Origin: Alternaria dauci
Lineage: Eukaryota > Ascomycota > Dothideomycetes > Pleosporales > Pleosporaceae
Assembly: GCF_042100115.1 (NCBI RefSeq)
Contig: NC_091281.1
Span: 310,001-374,000 of the forward strand
Direction of reading: 5' to 3'
DNA: 64,000 nucleotides
Shown piece by piece: positions 37,919 through 51,600 of the stretch. The translations under genes were made by a program, and so were the position numbers. Below the pieces are notes generated by a model. The model did no database searches, was not told the origin of the DNA, and saw only the letters and a program-made list of their open reading frames with translations. Each line of letters opens with the position of its first letter. Within the stretch, counting starts at the first letter, position 1.

Positions 37919-38393
37919 GTTATAAGGTAATAAGGAATTACTTTCCTTTTATGTAGGTTGTATAAAGGAAGACTATTAGGCGGATATATTAGATAAAAGT
38001 AGATCTAGGGCGGGGCCTAGATTACGTAAAAGGAATAGTATCCCGCTAAGACCTAGCCTCTAGGAGGCTAGTAAGGATTAGGAGGTTACGGCCCTCCTAG
38101 GCCTCCCTCTTAGAAGGGAGGGTAAGGAGGATAGGACCTATAGTAATAGGTATAAGAATGTGTTAGATCTTATTATTACACTTATTATAGTTAACTTAAA
38201 TAGTTTATCTCTTATATAGATTATTAACTAGTTATTCTATTATTTATAGAATTAGTATTATTTATCTCTTAGTTATAATAATAACTCTTTTCTACCTAAT
38301 TATTCTATATAATACCTTACGGACTACCGCTTTAGTCTACCTCGCCTTAGTACGGACTGAGTTTAGAGAAGTATCGCCTAACCCCGTGTAACA
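37919..38393 (+). repeat. Element A 3' LTR (copy 2)
   Basis: 475 bp with TG start and CA end, preceded by the polypurine tract at about 37,904-37,918. Flanked on the right by ctaat, as in copy 1. Confidence 0.92.
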
Positions 38394-39777
38394 CTAATAA
38401 TAAGGTACTTAACGTATCTAACTTAGACTTAAAGGAGAACCCTAGTAATAGAGAACTATAAAATCTTAGGTAATAGGCTCTTATTTAGGCTTAGTAGATA
38501 GCTAAGATATAGAATATAACTAATTAACTTATAAGCTAGCTAATAGCTACCCTTAATAAATAATTTATTTTTACTAAGAAACCTAAGATAGTATTACTAG
38601 AGAAATATAGTAGAGAGTAAGAAAAGCTATAAGTATTTTTTACTAATATTAACTTATACTATAAGTTTAATAAGGTATCTAATAATTAGGAAAAGATCTT
38701 TATAGCTAGTATATATATAAAGGATAAAGTTTCTAATTAGATATAACCTTATATAAATAACTTCTTACTAGATATAGAATATATAAGTACTAAAGAAGGA
38801 ACTTATACTTTATTTATAAGTTAGATAGAATTTAAGTAAGAGATAAAATATATTTTTAAAGATATAAACGCTTAGAACTAAGTAAAGAAGAAGATTACTT
38901 ACCTAAGGTAGACTACATTAGTATTAGTATATATAGTAGAATTTAAGTAACTATAAGTATAAGTTAATTAAGATAATATAGTACTTTAAATAGTATTTAA
39001 AGTAGGCCTTAAGGAAAATATTAAGGATAGCTTAGTATACTATAATAAACTTATAATACTATATACTCTAATTAAGCTAGCTATATATATAAATAATAGG
39101 CTTTAGGAATAAAATAACTAAAAGAAATACTTCTAACCTAACTTACTAAATATAAAGAGATAATATAGAAAGTATAATAAAGATAGTAATACTATTATAA
39201 CTAGTAAAGTATAAGAAAAGGCTAAAGATATAAGGACCTAAAGATAAAGATTAGATAGTCTCTTTAAAGAAGAATACTAGAAATATTATAATAATAAAGT
39301 ATATCTTTAATATAGTAAGATAGGATACTTTATATAAGACTATAAGAAAGAATAAATTAAATAAGTAGCTATTAGGATCTAGATAATTAGATAAGGTATA
39401 CCTTACTAGCTAAGATAGAGCTAGATAATAACTTAAGTAACTTAAACCTATATAAAGAGGTATACTTAGAGGATAAAGAAGGATATAAAATTATCTTAAG
39501 AGTTAAACTAGATAATAAAGTTCTTACTATAGACTATTTAAGGAAGACTAACTAGAAGGTTAAGAGTACTATTATAATAAAATACTTAGCTAGTAACTAA
39601 TATTAGGTATATAGTAATAAGATATACTATACTAAGAAATATATAATTTATAAATAAATTATAATTACTAGCCTAAATACTAAGGATATTAAGTATTAAG
39701 TAATATACTAATAACCTTACTTTAATAATCTAATAGCTAAGGATAAGGACTAAGAAGCCTATGATAAAGAAGGTACT

Positions 39778-41172
39778 TAGCCTTAGCCTTTATAGACTTT
39801 GTTTTTATTATTATTATAGTATATTTAGAGACTTTTTTTAAGATAAAGCGCTAACTAGGTAACTATAGGCTTATACCTATATTTAGTACTACTAGTATAT
39901 ACGTAGTGTATTATAAACGCTAGACACTAAAGATATATAATAGTAGTAGTAGTTATATACCTACTAGAGATAAGATATAACTTTTAAATATATATACTAT
40001 CCTCTACTAGCCTCTACTATTTCTACCTTTTATAACTACTACTACTACCTCTATTACTACCTCTACTACTTCTTCCTTATAATATCTATATTACTACTAA
40101 CTATAACCTCCTCTTACTACCTTTATAGTTATAGTTATAGCCTTATTTAAATATAGCTATCTATAATACTATTACTACTAGATAATTAACTTTAGCTAGG
40201 GGAATACTAGTAGTATAGTTATCTACGCCTTATTTTACTCTCCTTATAGTATATATTTAAACTCCCTCTCTATAACTCCTAGATCCCTCTCCTTAACTAC
40301 CTTATTAATATCTAGGATTTATTAGTATAGCTACTCCTTAGTCTCTTTACTAACGCCTAAGGCTACTATAGCTAAGTAGCTATACCTAATAAGTTTAATA
40401 AGGTAATATGTATTAGTATATATAATAAATATTAACTTAAACCCCTTCCTTCTTAGGATTATTATTCTAGTCTCCTCTACCCTCTCCTCTATTATAATAT
40501 AGCTAACCCTAGTCCCTCTAATAAGGTCCTTATTAGGTTTAGTATAGTAAAAGTACTAAAGGACCTTAGGTTTATACTCCTCTAACTCTTAGAAGACTTT
40601 TAGGGGTAGCTTACTAATATATATAATACTTAGATCTTTTATATTATTAAATAGTATAAGTAGGACCTCCCCTACTAGGGTATAATTATACTTATAGTAT
40701 AATATATTAAGGATTACTATAGTATTTATATATAAAGTAGTTATATATAGTATAAAATAATTATATAAAGTATTAAAGCTTATAAGTTAATATTAGTGTA
40801 AAGGTTAGAAGTAGCTAGGTTTTTACATAACCTCCTTTTAGTTATAGTAAATATACTATATCCTCTCCCTCTTTCCTTTATAATATATTATAATTATATT
40901 ACTAGCTAATAGCTAGCGATCCCTATTATACCCTCCTAAGGTTTAATAGGTGTCTTTTTTTAGTTACCTTTAGTAAATTTTTTTAACTTTAGTTTTTATA
41001 TATAGACGTTAGAGCTTTACTACCCTAAAATACTAATTAGTCCTATATTTAAACTATATTATTACTTTATCTTTTTTATTAACTTTTACGACTAATAAGT
41101 AGAGGGATAGCTACTTTTTATTTTTTTAAAGTTATATTTTAATAATACCCCTACACTTATAGAAAATAAAAA
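39778..41172 (+). mobile_element. R repeat, subtype a, complete (copy 2)
   Basis: Counterpart of 13,311-14,692, in the same place in A2 gag with the same flanking near-repeats. Confidence 0.8.
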
Positions 41173-42194
41173 GTTATAGAAGATACTAAGGAATATAAAG
41201 ATTTATATTAGTATAATTATAAGACTAATTATAAGTTCTATAAGGAGGATAAAGAAAAGTATAAGATAGACTAAGATTAGTACTATTACCTAAGTCTTTA
41301 GGTAGATAAATATCTAGCTAATAATAACTATATTTATTAACTAAAGAAAGTAGAAATATATAAGTAACTCCTTAAGATATAATATAAGAATAGGTATTAC
41401 TTCTATTATAAGTAGCTAAAGGAAGTATATAAGGTAGATAACTATTACTATTATACTCTATTATTAAATATCTATAAGATTATAGATTATCTAATTTATA
41501 AAGCTAAGAAGGCTTAACTAAGGAAGAAGATTACTAGGGAGGAGATACCTTATTAGAATATCTATTAGAGCTTTTATTATAATAATAAGTTTATAATATA
41601 CTATAGCTTAAAGAATAATATAAGCTATTTCCCTAAGTATAAGGGAAAGAAGTAGTTAAAAAACTAGGAAACTACTAGGGATAAGGTCTTACTAGTAAAG
41701 GTAGACTTAGTATAACTATTAAGAAAGTATAGAATACTAATAGTTAAGTAAAGTAGCTATTTATAACTATATTATATAAGGATAAAATATTAAGCTACTT
41801 ATAGATAGTAGGGCTATATAAATAATAATCTTACCTAGAGTAGTAGAGAAGTATAGAGTACCCTACTAAATTAAAAAGAATCTAGTACTAGTAGTACTAG
41901 CTAATAAGAAACCTATAGAATATAGAAATAGTATAATATAGTTAAAAACTAAATTAATAAAGCTATAAATAGCTAGTATAGAGTACTAATAAATATTAAT
42001 ATTATAGATCTAAGAGGACTAAATATAATAATAAGTTATAACTAGCTAAATACCTATAGCCCTACTATTAATTAGTAAAAGTAGATAATACTTAGAAGAG
42101 ATCTTATATATAAGGTTACTAGAGTATACTAAAGAGTAAGCCTAAAGGACTAGAGCTTAACCTAAGATAAGAAGCTTAGTAAGATCTTACTTTA

Positions 42195-43143
42195 TTTAAA
42201 TAATAAATATACTAGTAAAAGACGTAAGTATAATACTATTAAAAGATACTATAATAAATTATAGTAAAGGTATATTTCCTAAAAACTTATTTTAACTATA
42301 TATAGCTATATATAGTTTAGTAATAGATAGGTTAAAACTAAAGCCTTAAACTTTAAGTAGTTCTAGATAGTTATAGTAATATTAGGGAGAAGAGGAGTTT
42401 AAGTAGAAGAAGAGTTTTTTAGTTAATAACTATAGTTTATAGCTTACCTCTAGGCTTATAACTATAGTACTTAAGGCTATAGAAATATTTAAGTAACTAC
42501 TAGCTCTTTAAATTTCTATTTCTTAACTTCTACTTTAATACTCTATCCTAAAGCTTACTACTAAAGAGAAATACCTTCTTTAATACTATACGCCTTATAA
42601 TATATAATTATATTATAGGCGTTAAGTAGCTATTCCTAGAGTTATAGATAGTACTTAATATTAATACTAACGTAAATATAAAGTACTAGTATACTAAGGA
42701 TTAAATTAGCTTAAACTATAATAATCTTAAGCCTTATAGTTTCTTAAGTCCCTTCTTAGACGCCTACCTCTCCTCTCTTAACTTATTAGATAATACTACT
42801 AAGGACTAATATAAAATTCTCTTCTATATAGATAGCCTATTTACTATAACTCTTATTTACTTAGGTAGTATTACTTTACTAGCTAGTACTAAGATAAATA
42901 TAGAAGTAAGGTTATCTATTACCATAGAGTAGAATATTTATATTAAGAAGTTAAGTAATATAATAGTAGCTAATAGTATATTTATAATAGAGTAAGAAGT
43001 ATATATTAAAATAGTTATAAGTAAGGACTATAATAGATAGCTATAGTAGATCCTTAGCTATCTTATCCCTATTATATAATTATATTAAGTAGGTATAGCT
43101 AATAATTAATTTAATAATAATAATAATAATATAAGAGGCTTAG
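42195..43143 (+). repeat. Unclassified repeat S, truncated copy 3
   Basis: Counterpart of 15,715-16,665. It stops at aggcttag, where the LTR of G2 begins. The remaining S sequence does not reappear beyond G2 at 55,386, so this is not a simple insertion of G2 into S. Confidence 0.75.
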
Positions 43144-43336
43144 TATAAGGGAGTATTACTACCTAGAAGATACTAGGCCTAACTAGGCCTAGCTCCTCTC
43201 TTAGCTCTCTCTCCTCTTACTATATCTTCTTCTTTTCCCTCTTCCTCTCTTCTAGAGGTTATCTACTATTCTTTATTCTAAATATAAGCTACTTTTATAA
43301 CTAGCTTACCCTTCTATATATAATATCTACCTTATA
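43142..43336 (+). repeat. G2 5' LTR
   Basis: About 195 bp, from tataagggagtattac to tctaccttata. It contains a CT-rich stretch (about 43,190-43,255) shared with the right LTR. The exact first base is uncertain by one or two. Confidence 0.82.
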
Positions 43337-43399
43337 TAATAGTAGACCTTATAAGCTAATAAGGCTTACTATAGGCTTCTAGCTTAAATAAAAGTAAGT

Positions 43400-46077
43400 A
43401 GTCTTTACTTACTCTTAGTTATTATATAGAAGAGTAGTCTTAGTAGCTAACTCTTAGCTAAGTCTAGTACTTTTAGATAGTAAGAAACTAAGTTTCTTAT
43501 TACTACTATAGGTTTAGATTTAAGACCTTATCTCTAAGAGATAGCTTACTATAAGATAGCCTTTTACTAACTAATAGTCTAGAGTATATAGCCTTTTACT
43601 ATACTTACCTTAGAGTACCTTACCTAGAACCTTATATAAAGGAGTATAAAACCTTAGATAAGACCTCCCCTCTAAAGAAGATAGTAGTTAAGAAAACTAA
43701 TATTATAATTCTTTAAACTTACTTTATACCCTACTTAGAACCTTATATAATAGAGTATAACCCTATAGATAGGAACCTAACTCTAAAGAAGATAGTAGTT
43801 AAGAGGACTAATATTATAATTTACTAAACCTACTTTAGGGACTAGTTTAGCCTATACCTAATAGTAAGTAATTAAATTACTTAATAGGTAATAAACTTTT
43901 ATTACTACTATATAGAAACTCTTTCCTACTATATAGTTATAAAATTCTATATACTAAAAATTTCTTCTTTTTTTCTTCTTACTATATATAACTTATTTAC
44001 TTAACTCTACCCTTCCTCTAACTTAACTATACTAATAGTTAACTAAGATAATAAAGAGTCTAAGTAAGGATAAGCTATAACTAAACTTAGATTTAAGACT
44101 TCTTAATTACTTCTCTACTATCTTTTTATACACTTAGTTTTACGCGCCTTAGAAGTTATTAACTACTTAGAATTATACTTAACTAATATAAATAAAAATA
44201 TATTTAACCTTATAACTAAAGACTTTAACTATAATAGTATTATTACTTTATAAGAGGTATAACTAAGTTTTAGTATCTAATTTAGTAGTAGAAAGGTCTA
44301 GTAATATAATCTTAGAGCCTTACCTTTTATAATTAATAGTAAGAGCCTATTAGTAGTAGATAAAGTAGATAAAGCTAACATAACTATACTACTAGTAAAA
44401 TATAAACCTACTTTATTTACTTTAGTTAAACCTTTAGTAACCTTATAAATAAATAATAGGATAAAGAAGTAGCCTAACTAAGTAATAGCCTTTTTAGACT
44501 ATAGATAAGTAAAAATATATAATAATCTTAACCTCTTCTAGCTAAAGCTTAGTTTAGATAAATAAACTACTTTCTTCTTCTTAGTTTAAGAGTTACTATC
44601 CTCTAGCTACCTTACTAGTTTTAAGGCCCTTAATAAAGAAGCCCTTAGCAATCTAGCTATAGCTATCTACTCTATATACTAGTATAATTATAACTTATAA
44701 ATTAAAGTATATAAGGAGTAGTAGAGGGTATAAATATAACTTAAAGATAAAATTATAAAGAATAGGGAGACTAAGAACCTCTAGTAAACACTAAAATAAG
44801 AGTATATAGATTAGGATATATATACTAAGTTTATAAAGGAGTAGAAATTACGCTATACTAGCTATTAATAGTAGCTTACTAATATTTAAAATAAGCTATA
44901 TATAGCTTAGCGTAATACCCTTCTTTAAAAAAATTAAGTTTAGGATACCCTACTAAGCTTATATTAACTAGCTTACTAACTATCCCTAAACTAGCTTCCT
45001 TCTTTCCTTAACTATAATTAACCTTTATTAGTAAATAAGCTTAACTTATTTAGATACTAGTCCTATAACCTACTACTAATACTTACTAAGGATAATATAT
45101 TTTTTATAACTAATAAGAAAGCTATCCTTATTCTAGAACCTCTATAAAGAGTAATAACTATTATTAACTTACTTTAATAGTTCTATAACTCTAAAGACTA
45201 GAATAGCCCTAAACTAACTATCTTTAAAAGTAGTACTTAATACTTATATAAATTTATTAGAAATATACTTTTATACTAGTAAGCTAATAGTAAGTATTAC
45301 TAATATCTACTCTAGTATATCTAGTCTCTCTTTTAATTTATAAGTAGAGAGGCTAGAGATACCTTAGTAAGAGGACTAATAAGCTTTATATATATTTATA
45401 AAATAGAAATTAAATACTTTATAGTACTCTTTAATATTTAAGGAGACCTAAACCCTTTTATTATAAATAAAGCCTCTATAATAACTCTTACCTACCTACT
45501 TATACTAAAGGAATTTAAGATAAATAAAGAGGCCTAAGTATCCTTTAAAGTCTAATTTATATCCTTAGCTTAGAACTTAAATATTCCTTTTTAGTCTAAG
45601 GGAGTTTATATCTTCTAAAAGCTACTTATATACTATATCTAGAACCTAGCCTTAATTAATTAAACTCTAGATTCTTAAGCCTTATATAATAAAATACTAA
45701 TAGAAATTACTTAATATATCTTATAGTATAACTCTACTTAGCTTAAAGGCTTCTTAGATTTAAAGGCTAACTAAAACTAATAAGGTAATATACTATACCT
45801 AATAAGCTAATTTAGTACTAATAAGGGTACTAGAGCTCCTTATATAATAGGCTACCCTAAGGCTAATAACCTACTAAAGATAAATAATCTACTAAAAGCT
45901 AAAAAGCTATTAGTTTCTAAGGATCTAAGGACTTACTTTACTTATAGATTAGTAGACTACTTAGTTTATAATTACCTAAATAAACTTACTAATAAAGGCT
46001 CTACTAAAATTAAAGTAGAAACTACTACCTAATACTAGTTTTATACCTACCTAGATAATAGTTTTAACTCTCCTTTT
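43400..46077 (+). pseudogene. G2 gag-side reading frame, RIP-broken
   Basis: One plus-strand frame reads for about 2 kb with stops only at likely former Gln/Trp codons and gives a Gln/Leu/Lys-rich protein. No zinc knuckle or other motif was recognised. The role as gag is inferred from its place between the LTR and pol. It is interrupted by the R at 46,078. Confidence 0.55.
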
Positions 46078-47638
46078 TAGCTTTAGCCTTTATAGACTTT
46101 TTTTATTATTATAGTATATTTAGGGACTTTTTTTAAGATATAGAGCTAACTTAGTAACTATAGGCTTATATAAGCCTATATTTAGTACTACTAGTATATA
46201 TATAGTATATTATAAACGCTAGATATAAAGATATATAATAGTATTATATATAAACTAATGACTATAAGATATAACCTTTTAACTTATACACTATCCCTTA
46301 CTATCTTCTACTATCCTCTACTATCTTTTACTATTTATAAGTACTAGGAAAAGGTAACTATACTCCTTAGTATTAGCGCTTTTATTAGTACTAATACTAA
46401 CTTAGGTTCTTTATTATAGCTACCCTTTATAACCTTTATAGCTACCCTTTATAACCTTTATAGCTCCCTTTTATAACTACTACTACCTCTACTACTACTA
46501 CTACCTCTACTACCTCTACTACCCCTTCTTAAGAATAACTAACTAGCTACCTATAGTATAGCTACTACTATTTAATAATTAGCTTTAGTTAGAGAAATAT
46601 TAGTATTAGTACTATCTATACCTTATTCTCTTATCCCTATAGTATCTCTTTAAACTCCCTCTCTTTAAGCCTAAGATATTACTCCTCTAATACCCTTTTA
46701 ATATCCTTTATCTACTAGCGTAGCTAGTACTTAGTTTCTTAGCTTAAAGTACCTTATTTAAGAATAATAAAGTAACTAAATATAAGGAGCCTATAGCTAT
46801 AGTAGCTATCTATATAGGCTATATATACTAGCTCCTCTACCTTCCTCCCTATCTATATCCTCCTCTACCTAATAGCTACCTCTATAATAATATTACTAAT
46901 ATTAGAGGTATTAATAATATTAATATTATCTACTATCTTAGTCTATAAGAAGTAGTAGAACTTAGGTAATTACTTATCTAACTTATTAAGGACTACTCTA
47001 AGTAGCTCCTAAGTATATATAAGGTAGGTATATTATATACTTATAGATATATTAATTAGTACTTATCTAGCTAGGGTTTTTAGGCTAGGCTAGAAAACCT
47101 CTTAAATAAGGATAAAGAGGAAATATATATATTTATATATAGTATAATTTAATTATATATAGTATAATTTAATTATATATAGTATAATTTAATTATATAT
47201 AGTATAATTTAATTATATATAGTAGGATACTTAAAGTAAGTTAGTATTAGTATAAAGGTTAGAAGTAGCTAGGCTTTTATAGAAATATATAAAATTCTAA
47301 GTAAGCTTAATTATAGTAAAGATACTATATCCTCCTCCCTTTATAATATATTATAATTATATTACTAGCTAATACTAGTAATCCCTATTAGGCCTACTAA
47401 GGTTTAATAGGTATCTTTTTAGTTACCTTTAGTAAATCTTTTTAACTTTAGTTTTCGCGCATAGACGTCAGAGCTTTACTACCCTAAAATACTAATTAGT
47501 CTAGCGTTTAAATTACGTTATTACTTTATTTTTTTTTTTATCAACTTTTATAACTAATAAGTAGAGGGATAGCTACTTTTTACTTTTTTAAAGTTTTATT
47601 TTAATAATACCCCCCTACTTATAGAAAATAAAAAATTA
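46078..47638 (+). mobile_element. R repeat, subtype b, inserted in G2
   Basis: The longest R copy (1.56 kb). Target duplication taactctccttt (12 bp) at 46,065-46,076 and 47,639-47,650. Compared with the copy in G3 it carries extra sequence at about 46,330-46,475, including repeated units around ctaccctttataac, and four 20-bp minisatellite units. Confidence 0.87.
47141..47220. repeat. 20-bp minisatellite in R
   Basis: Four exact tandem units of agtataatttaattatatat. The R copy at 25,459 has about two units near 26,380-26,430. Confidence 0.92.
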
Positions 47639-48649
47639 TAACTCTCCTTTAGCTGAGGAATATAAGTTTAATAATACTAAATTAGATTTTAATTTAGAAA
47701 ACTAAAAACTCTAGGAGCTAAGTTACCCCTTAGAGTAAATAGATAGCTATAGCTAAAAGTATTAGTAAACTTCTATATAAGTATTACTTTATAAGAATCT
47801 ACTAAGCTTCTATAATAAGTCTTTACTTAGGAATCTTAAGTATTAACCTTAATATAAAATAAACTATTTAAATTTATATTTTATTCCTTTATTAAATACT
47901 CTTATAAAGTCTTATATATCTATTATATATTAGCTAATAATAGTATTAATTAGAATTTTATTACCTAGAAGTTTCTTAATTAAATCTATACTTTTTAGCT
48001 AATTCCCCTTATTAAACACGTTCTTTATAGTAGCTATAATAGTAAACTATTAGAATCTATTACTTATTATATCTAAGTCTTTCTATAAATAGATAATTAT
48101 ATTAAATAAATAATAGCTTATATAGTAAACTCTTATAAGTTATTTAATCTAGTCCTTAGGTTTAAATAGTATAAACTCTATTACTCTTAGTTAAACTACT
48201 AAGATAGTATAATTAAATTTATAGATAAATACTATTAACTAAACTACTAGCTTAAGGAATAACTACTTATTATCTATTATAAGGGCTATATAAACGCCTA
48301 AGATAATAACTAAGGAGAATAAACCTTTTATAACGCTTACTATAGTAATACTACTAAATAGAATTTAGATATAAGGACTATTAACCCTAAGGTAAGTAAA
48401 CTAGATCTAGTATATAAAGATCTAGATAATAAAGATATTCCTCCTAATATAGTATATTTAGAAGAACTAGAAGAACCCTCTAAACCTAAAGTAGAAATTA
48501 AGAAGGTCTTACTTAAGGCTATTTAGATACTAGCTAAAAAGTATTAAGTAGATCCTTACTTAATAATATAATAACTAGGGGAACCTACTTAATTCTAATA
48601 TACTACTATAGAGGATAACTATAAGAAATTCTTTTCTAAGCCTTAAGAT

Positions 48650-51600
48650 ACTATATTAGAAGATATTCTTACGCTAGAACTTTTTAAAGAATATATAAAG
48701 TTTATCCTTACTTTTAATAAAGTAGCTATATCTAAACTAGCTAACTATTTAAAGTATAACTATAAGATTAAACTAGAACTAAGGGCTAAGATACTAAATT
48801 ATAAGCTTTACTTATTCTTAGGTATCTAAGAAGAAGCTATTACTACTTATATTAAAGATATAGAAGAATATAAATATATTACTCTATCTAAATTACTTAT
48901 AAGAAATTTACTCCTTATTATTACTAAACTAGATAAGGGTTTATAAGTCTATATAGACTTTTATAACCTTAATAATACTACTATTAAAGATAGATATCTA
49001 ATTCTATTCTTTTATAAAACGCTAGCTAAGCTAAATAAGATAATAATCTTCTTTAAATTTAATATTATTTACGCGTTTTACTATATTAGAATAAAGGGAG
49101 ATTCTTAGTAGCTTATAGCTTTTACTATATAGTATAGGATATATAAGTATAAAGTTATACCTTTTAGTCTTTATAATACTCTAGCTATATTTTAAAGAGT
49201 TATTAATAGCGCCCTCTTAGAATACCTTAATAAGTTTAAGTAGTTTATTATTTTCTGTAAGTAGGGGGGTATTATTAAAATAGAACTTCAAAAAAGTAAA
49301 AAGTAGCTATCCCTCTGCTTATTAGTTATAAAAGTTAATAAAAAAAGATAAAGTAATAACGCGATTTAAACGCTAGACTAATTAGTGTTTTAGGGTAGTA
49401 AAGCTCTAACGTCTATATATAAAAACTAAAGTTAAAAAAATTTACTAAAGGTAACTAAAAAGACACCTATTAAACCTTAGTAGGCCTAATAGGGATTACT
49501 AGTATTAGCTAGTAATATAATTATAATATATTATAAAGGGAGGACATAGTATCTTTACTATAATTAAGCTTACCTAGAATTTTATATATTTCTATAAAAG
49601 CCTAGCTACTTCTAACCTTTATACTAATACTAACTTATAAGCTTTAATACCTTTAATACTTTTAAGACTTACCTTATATACGAACTACTATATATATAAT
49701 ATATTTCCTCTTTATCCTTATCTAGGAGGTCTTCTAGCCTAGCCTAAAAACCTTAGCTAGATAGGTACTAATTAATATATTCATAAGTACGCTATATACC
49801 TACCCTATATATACTAGGGAGCTACCTAAAGTAGTCCTTAATAAGTTAGATAAGTAATTACCTAAGTTCTACTACTTCTTATAGACTAAGATAGTAGATA
49901 ATATTAATATTATTAATACCTCTAATATTAGTAATATTAAAGTAGAGGAGATAGTAAAGAAGAGTAGAATATAGATACTAAAGGACGTAGAGGAGGTTAT
50001 CTATAAGGCTTAGATTAATAATACTAGTAGTAGTTAAGTCCTTATAGTTAGCTATCTTACTATCTTAGTATTAGGAAAGGGATTAAGTTAGGAGACTAAG
50101 ACTTAGCTATAATAGTAAATAGGTAATATTAATAAGATAATTAATAATTAAATATCTTAGGCTTAAGAAGAGGGAATTTAAATAAATACTATAAGGATAA
50201 GAGAATAAGGTATAGATAGTACTAGTACTAATATTCTTCTAACTAAAGCTAATTATTAGATAGTAGTAGCTATACTATAGGTAGCTAGTTAGTTATTCTT
50301 AAGAAAAGGCGCTAGAGGTAGTAGTAGTAGAGGTAGTAGTAGTTATAAAGGGTAGCTATAAAGGTTATAAAGGGTAGAAATAGTAGAGGATACTAGAGGA
50401 TAGTATATATATTAGAAGGTTATATCTTATCTCTAGTAGGCGTATAACTACTACTACTATTATATATCTTTAGTATCTAGTGTTTATAATATACTATATA
50501 TATACTAGTAGTACTAAATATAAGCTTATATAAGCTTATAATTACTTAGTTAGTACTTTATCTTAAGAAAAGTCTCTAAATATACTATAATAATAAAAAA
50601 AGTCTATAAAGGCTAAAGCTAATAATAAGTTCTATACTACTTACTTAGATAACGTCTTAGTATACTCTAAGAATAAAAAAGACTATATTAAATAAGTTAA
50701 AAAAGTCCTCTAAAGACTTAAAGCTTAAGGATTCTATATTAACTTAAAGAAGTCTAAATTCTATAAAACTTATATTAAGTTCCTAAAGATAATTATTACT
50801 AGTTATAGTATAGAAATAAACTTAGCTAAAGTATCTACTATTAAGGAATAAGAGATACTAACTAATATAAAAGAACTACTTATATTCCTTACCTATACTA
50901 AATTCTACTAATAATTTATTAAAAATTACTCTACTATTAGCCTCCCCTTAGTAAAATATATTAAAGCTTACGTAGTACTTAGTAAAAAACCTAAGGGTAA
51001 AGGCTAGATAGTATATAAACTACTTATCTAGGACGTAGAATATAAAGTAGCCTTTAATATACTTAAAGCTAGCTTCTACCCTAGCCTTATCTTAATATAC
51101 TTTAACTCTTTTAAACTTATTTATATCTTTATAGACGCCTTAGCCTAGGCTACTAAAGGAGTTATAAAATAAATAAATATATAAGGTATACTTTAACTAA
51201 TTACTTTCTTTTTAAAAAAGTACTTACTTATAGAATATAACTATAATATCTATAACTTAAAGCTAATAGGTATTATTTAGGTATTTAAAGAATAGGAACC
51301 TAAACTTATAAGCTCTAGATACTAAATATATATAGTCTTTAATTATAAGAATTTAGAGATATTTATAATTACTAAGGCGCTTACCTATTACTAAGCTTAT
51401 TAGTTACTATTCTTATCTTAGTTTAACTTTAAAATTATTTATTAACTAGGCGCCTCTAACTTTAAAGTAGATACCCTTAGTAGAAAGCTATAAGATATTT
51501 TAAATAACCCTAAAGACCTTTACTATACTTAGAAATCTATTATTCTAAGTCTTAAGAACTTATCCCTAGGTATATAGCTAGCTATAGTAATAGTACTTTA

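Larger units (their letters stand above)
31218..38393 (+). mobile_element. Element A: full-length Ty3/Gypsy chromovirus (copy 2)
   Basis: Counterpart of 4,755-11,926 with identical flanks, so it is a copy by duplication and not a separate insertion. Gag starts at about 31,844, the zinc-knuckle remnant is at about 32,740, the protease motif near 33,830, the YIDD motif at about 34,895-34,925 and the chromodomain at about 37,075-37,205. A 4-bp insertion near 36,520 (aaacgaactagac against aaactagac) shifts the integrase frame after the TERIN motif. Each copy keeps some bases lost in the other (for example gcgagagacgcgag here near 35,325). Confidence 0.92.
30594..42195 (+). mobile_element. A2: decayed chromovirus, interrupted and truncated (copy 2)
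   Basis: Counterpart of 4,131-15,714, in pieces 30,594-31,217 (LTR about 30,594-31,076 plus leader), 38,394-39,777 and 41,173 to about 42,195. It has the same insertions and the same truncation by S. Confidence 0.82.
26461..43143 (+). repeat. Long direct duplication, copy 2
   Basis: Second copy of 1-16,665. In this copy the left edge is seen in context: it lies inside an R repeat (25,459-26,826) that is itself inserted in G3, and G3 continues to the left. Copy 1 therefore probably also continues left of the window, which fits a tandem duplication with a period near 26.46 kb. The right edge at 43,143 is the start of the G2 LTR. Confidence 0.88.

Noticed and set aside
43142..43336. G2 as a simple insertion into repeat S
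   Set aside because: S does not resume after the right LTR and the 5-bp flanks do not match, so the left junction is more likely a rearrangement or duplication edge.
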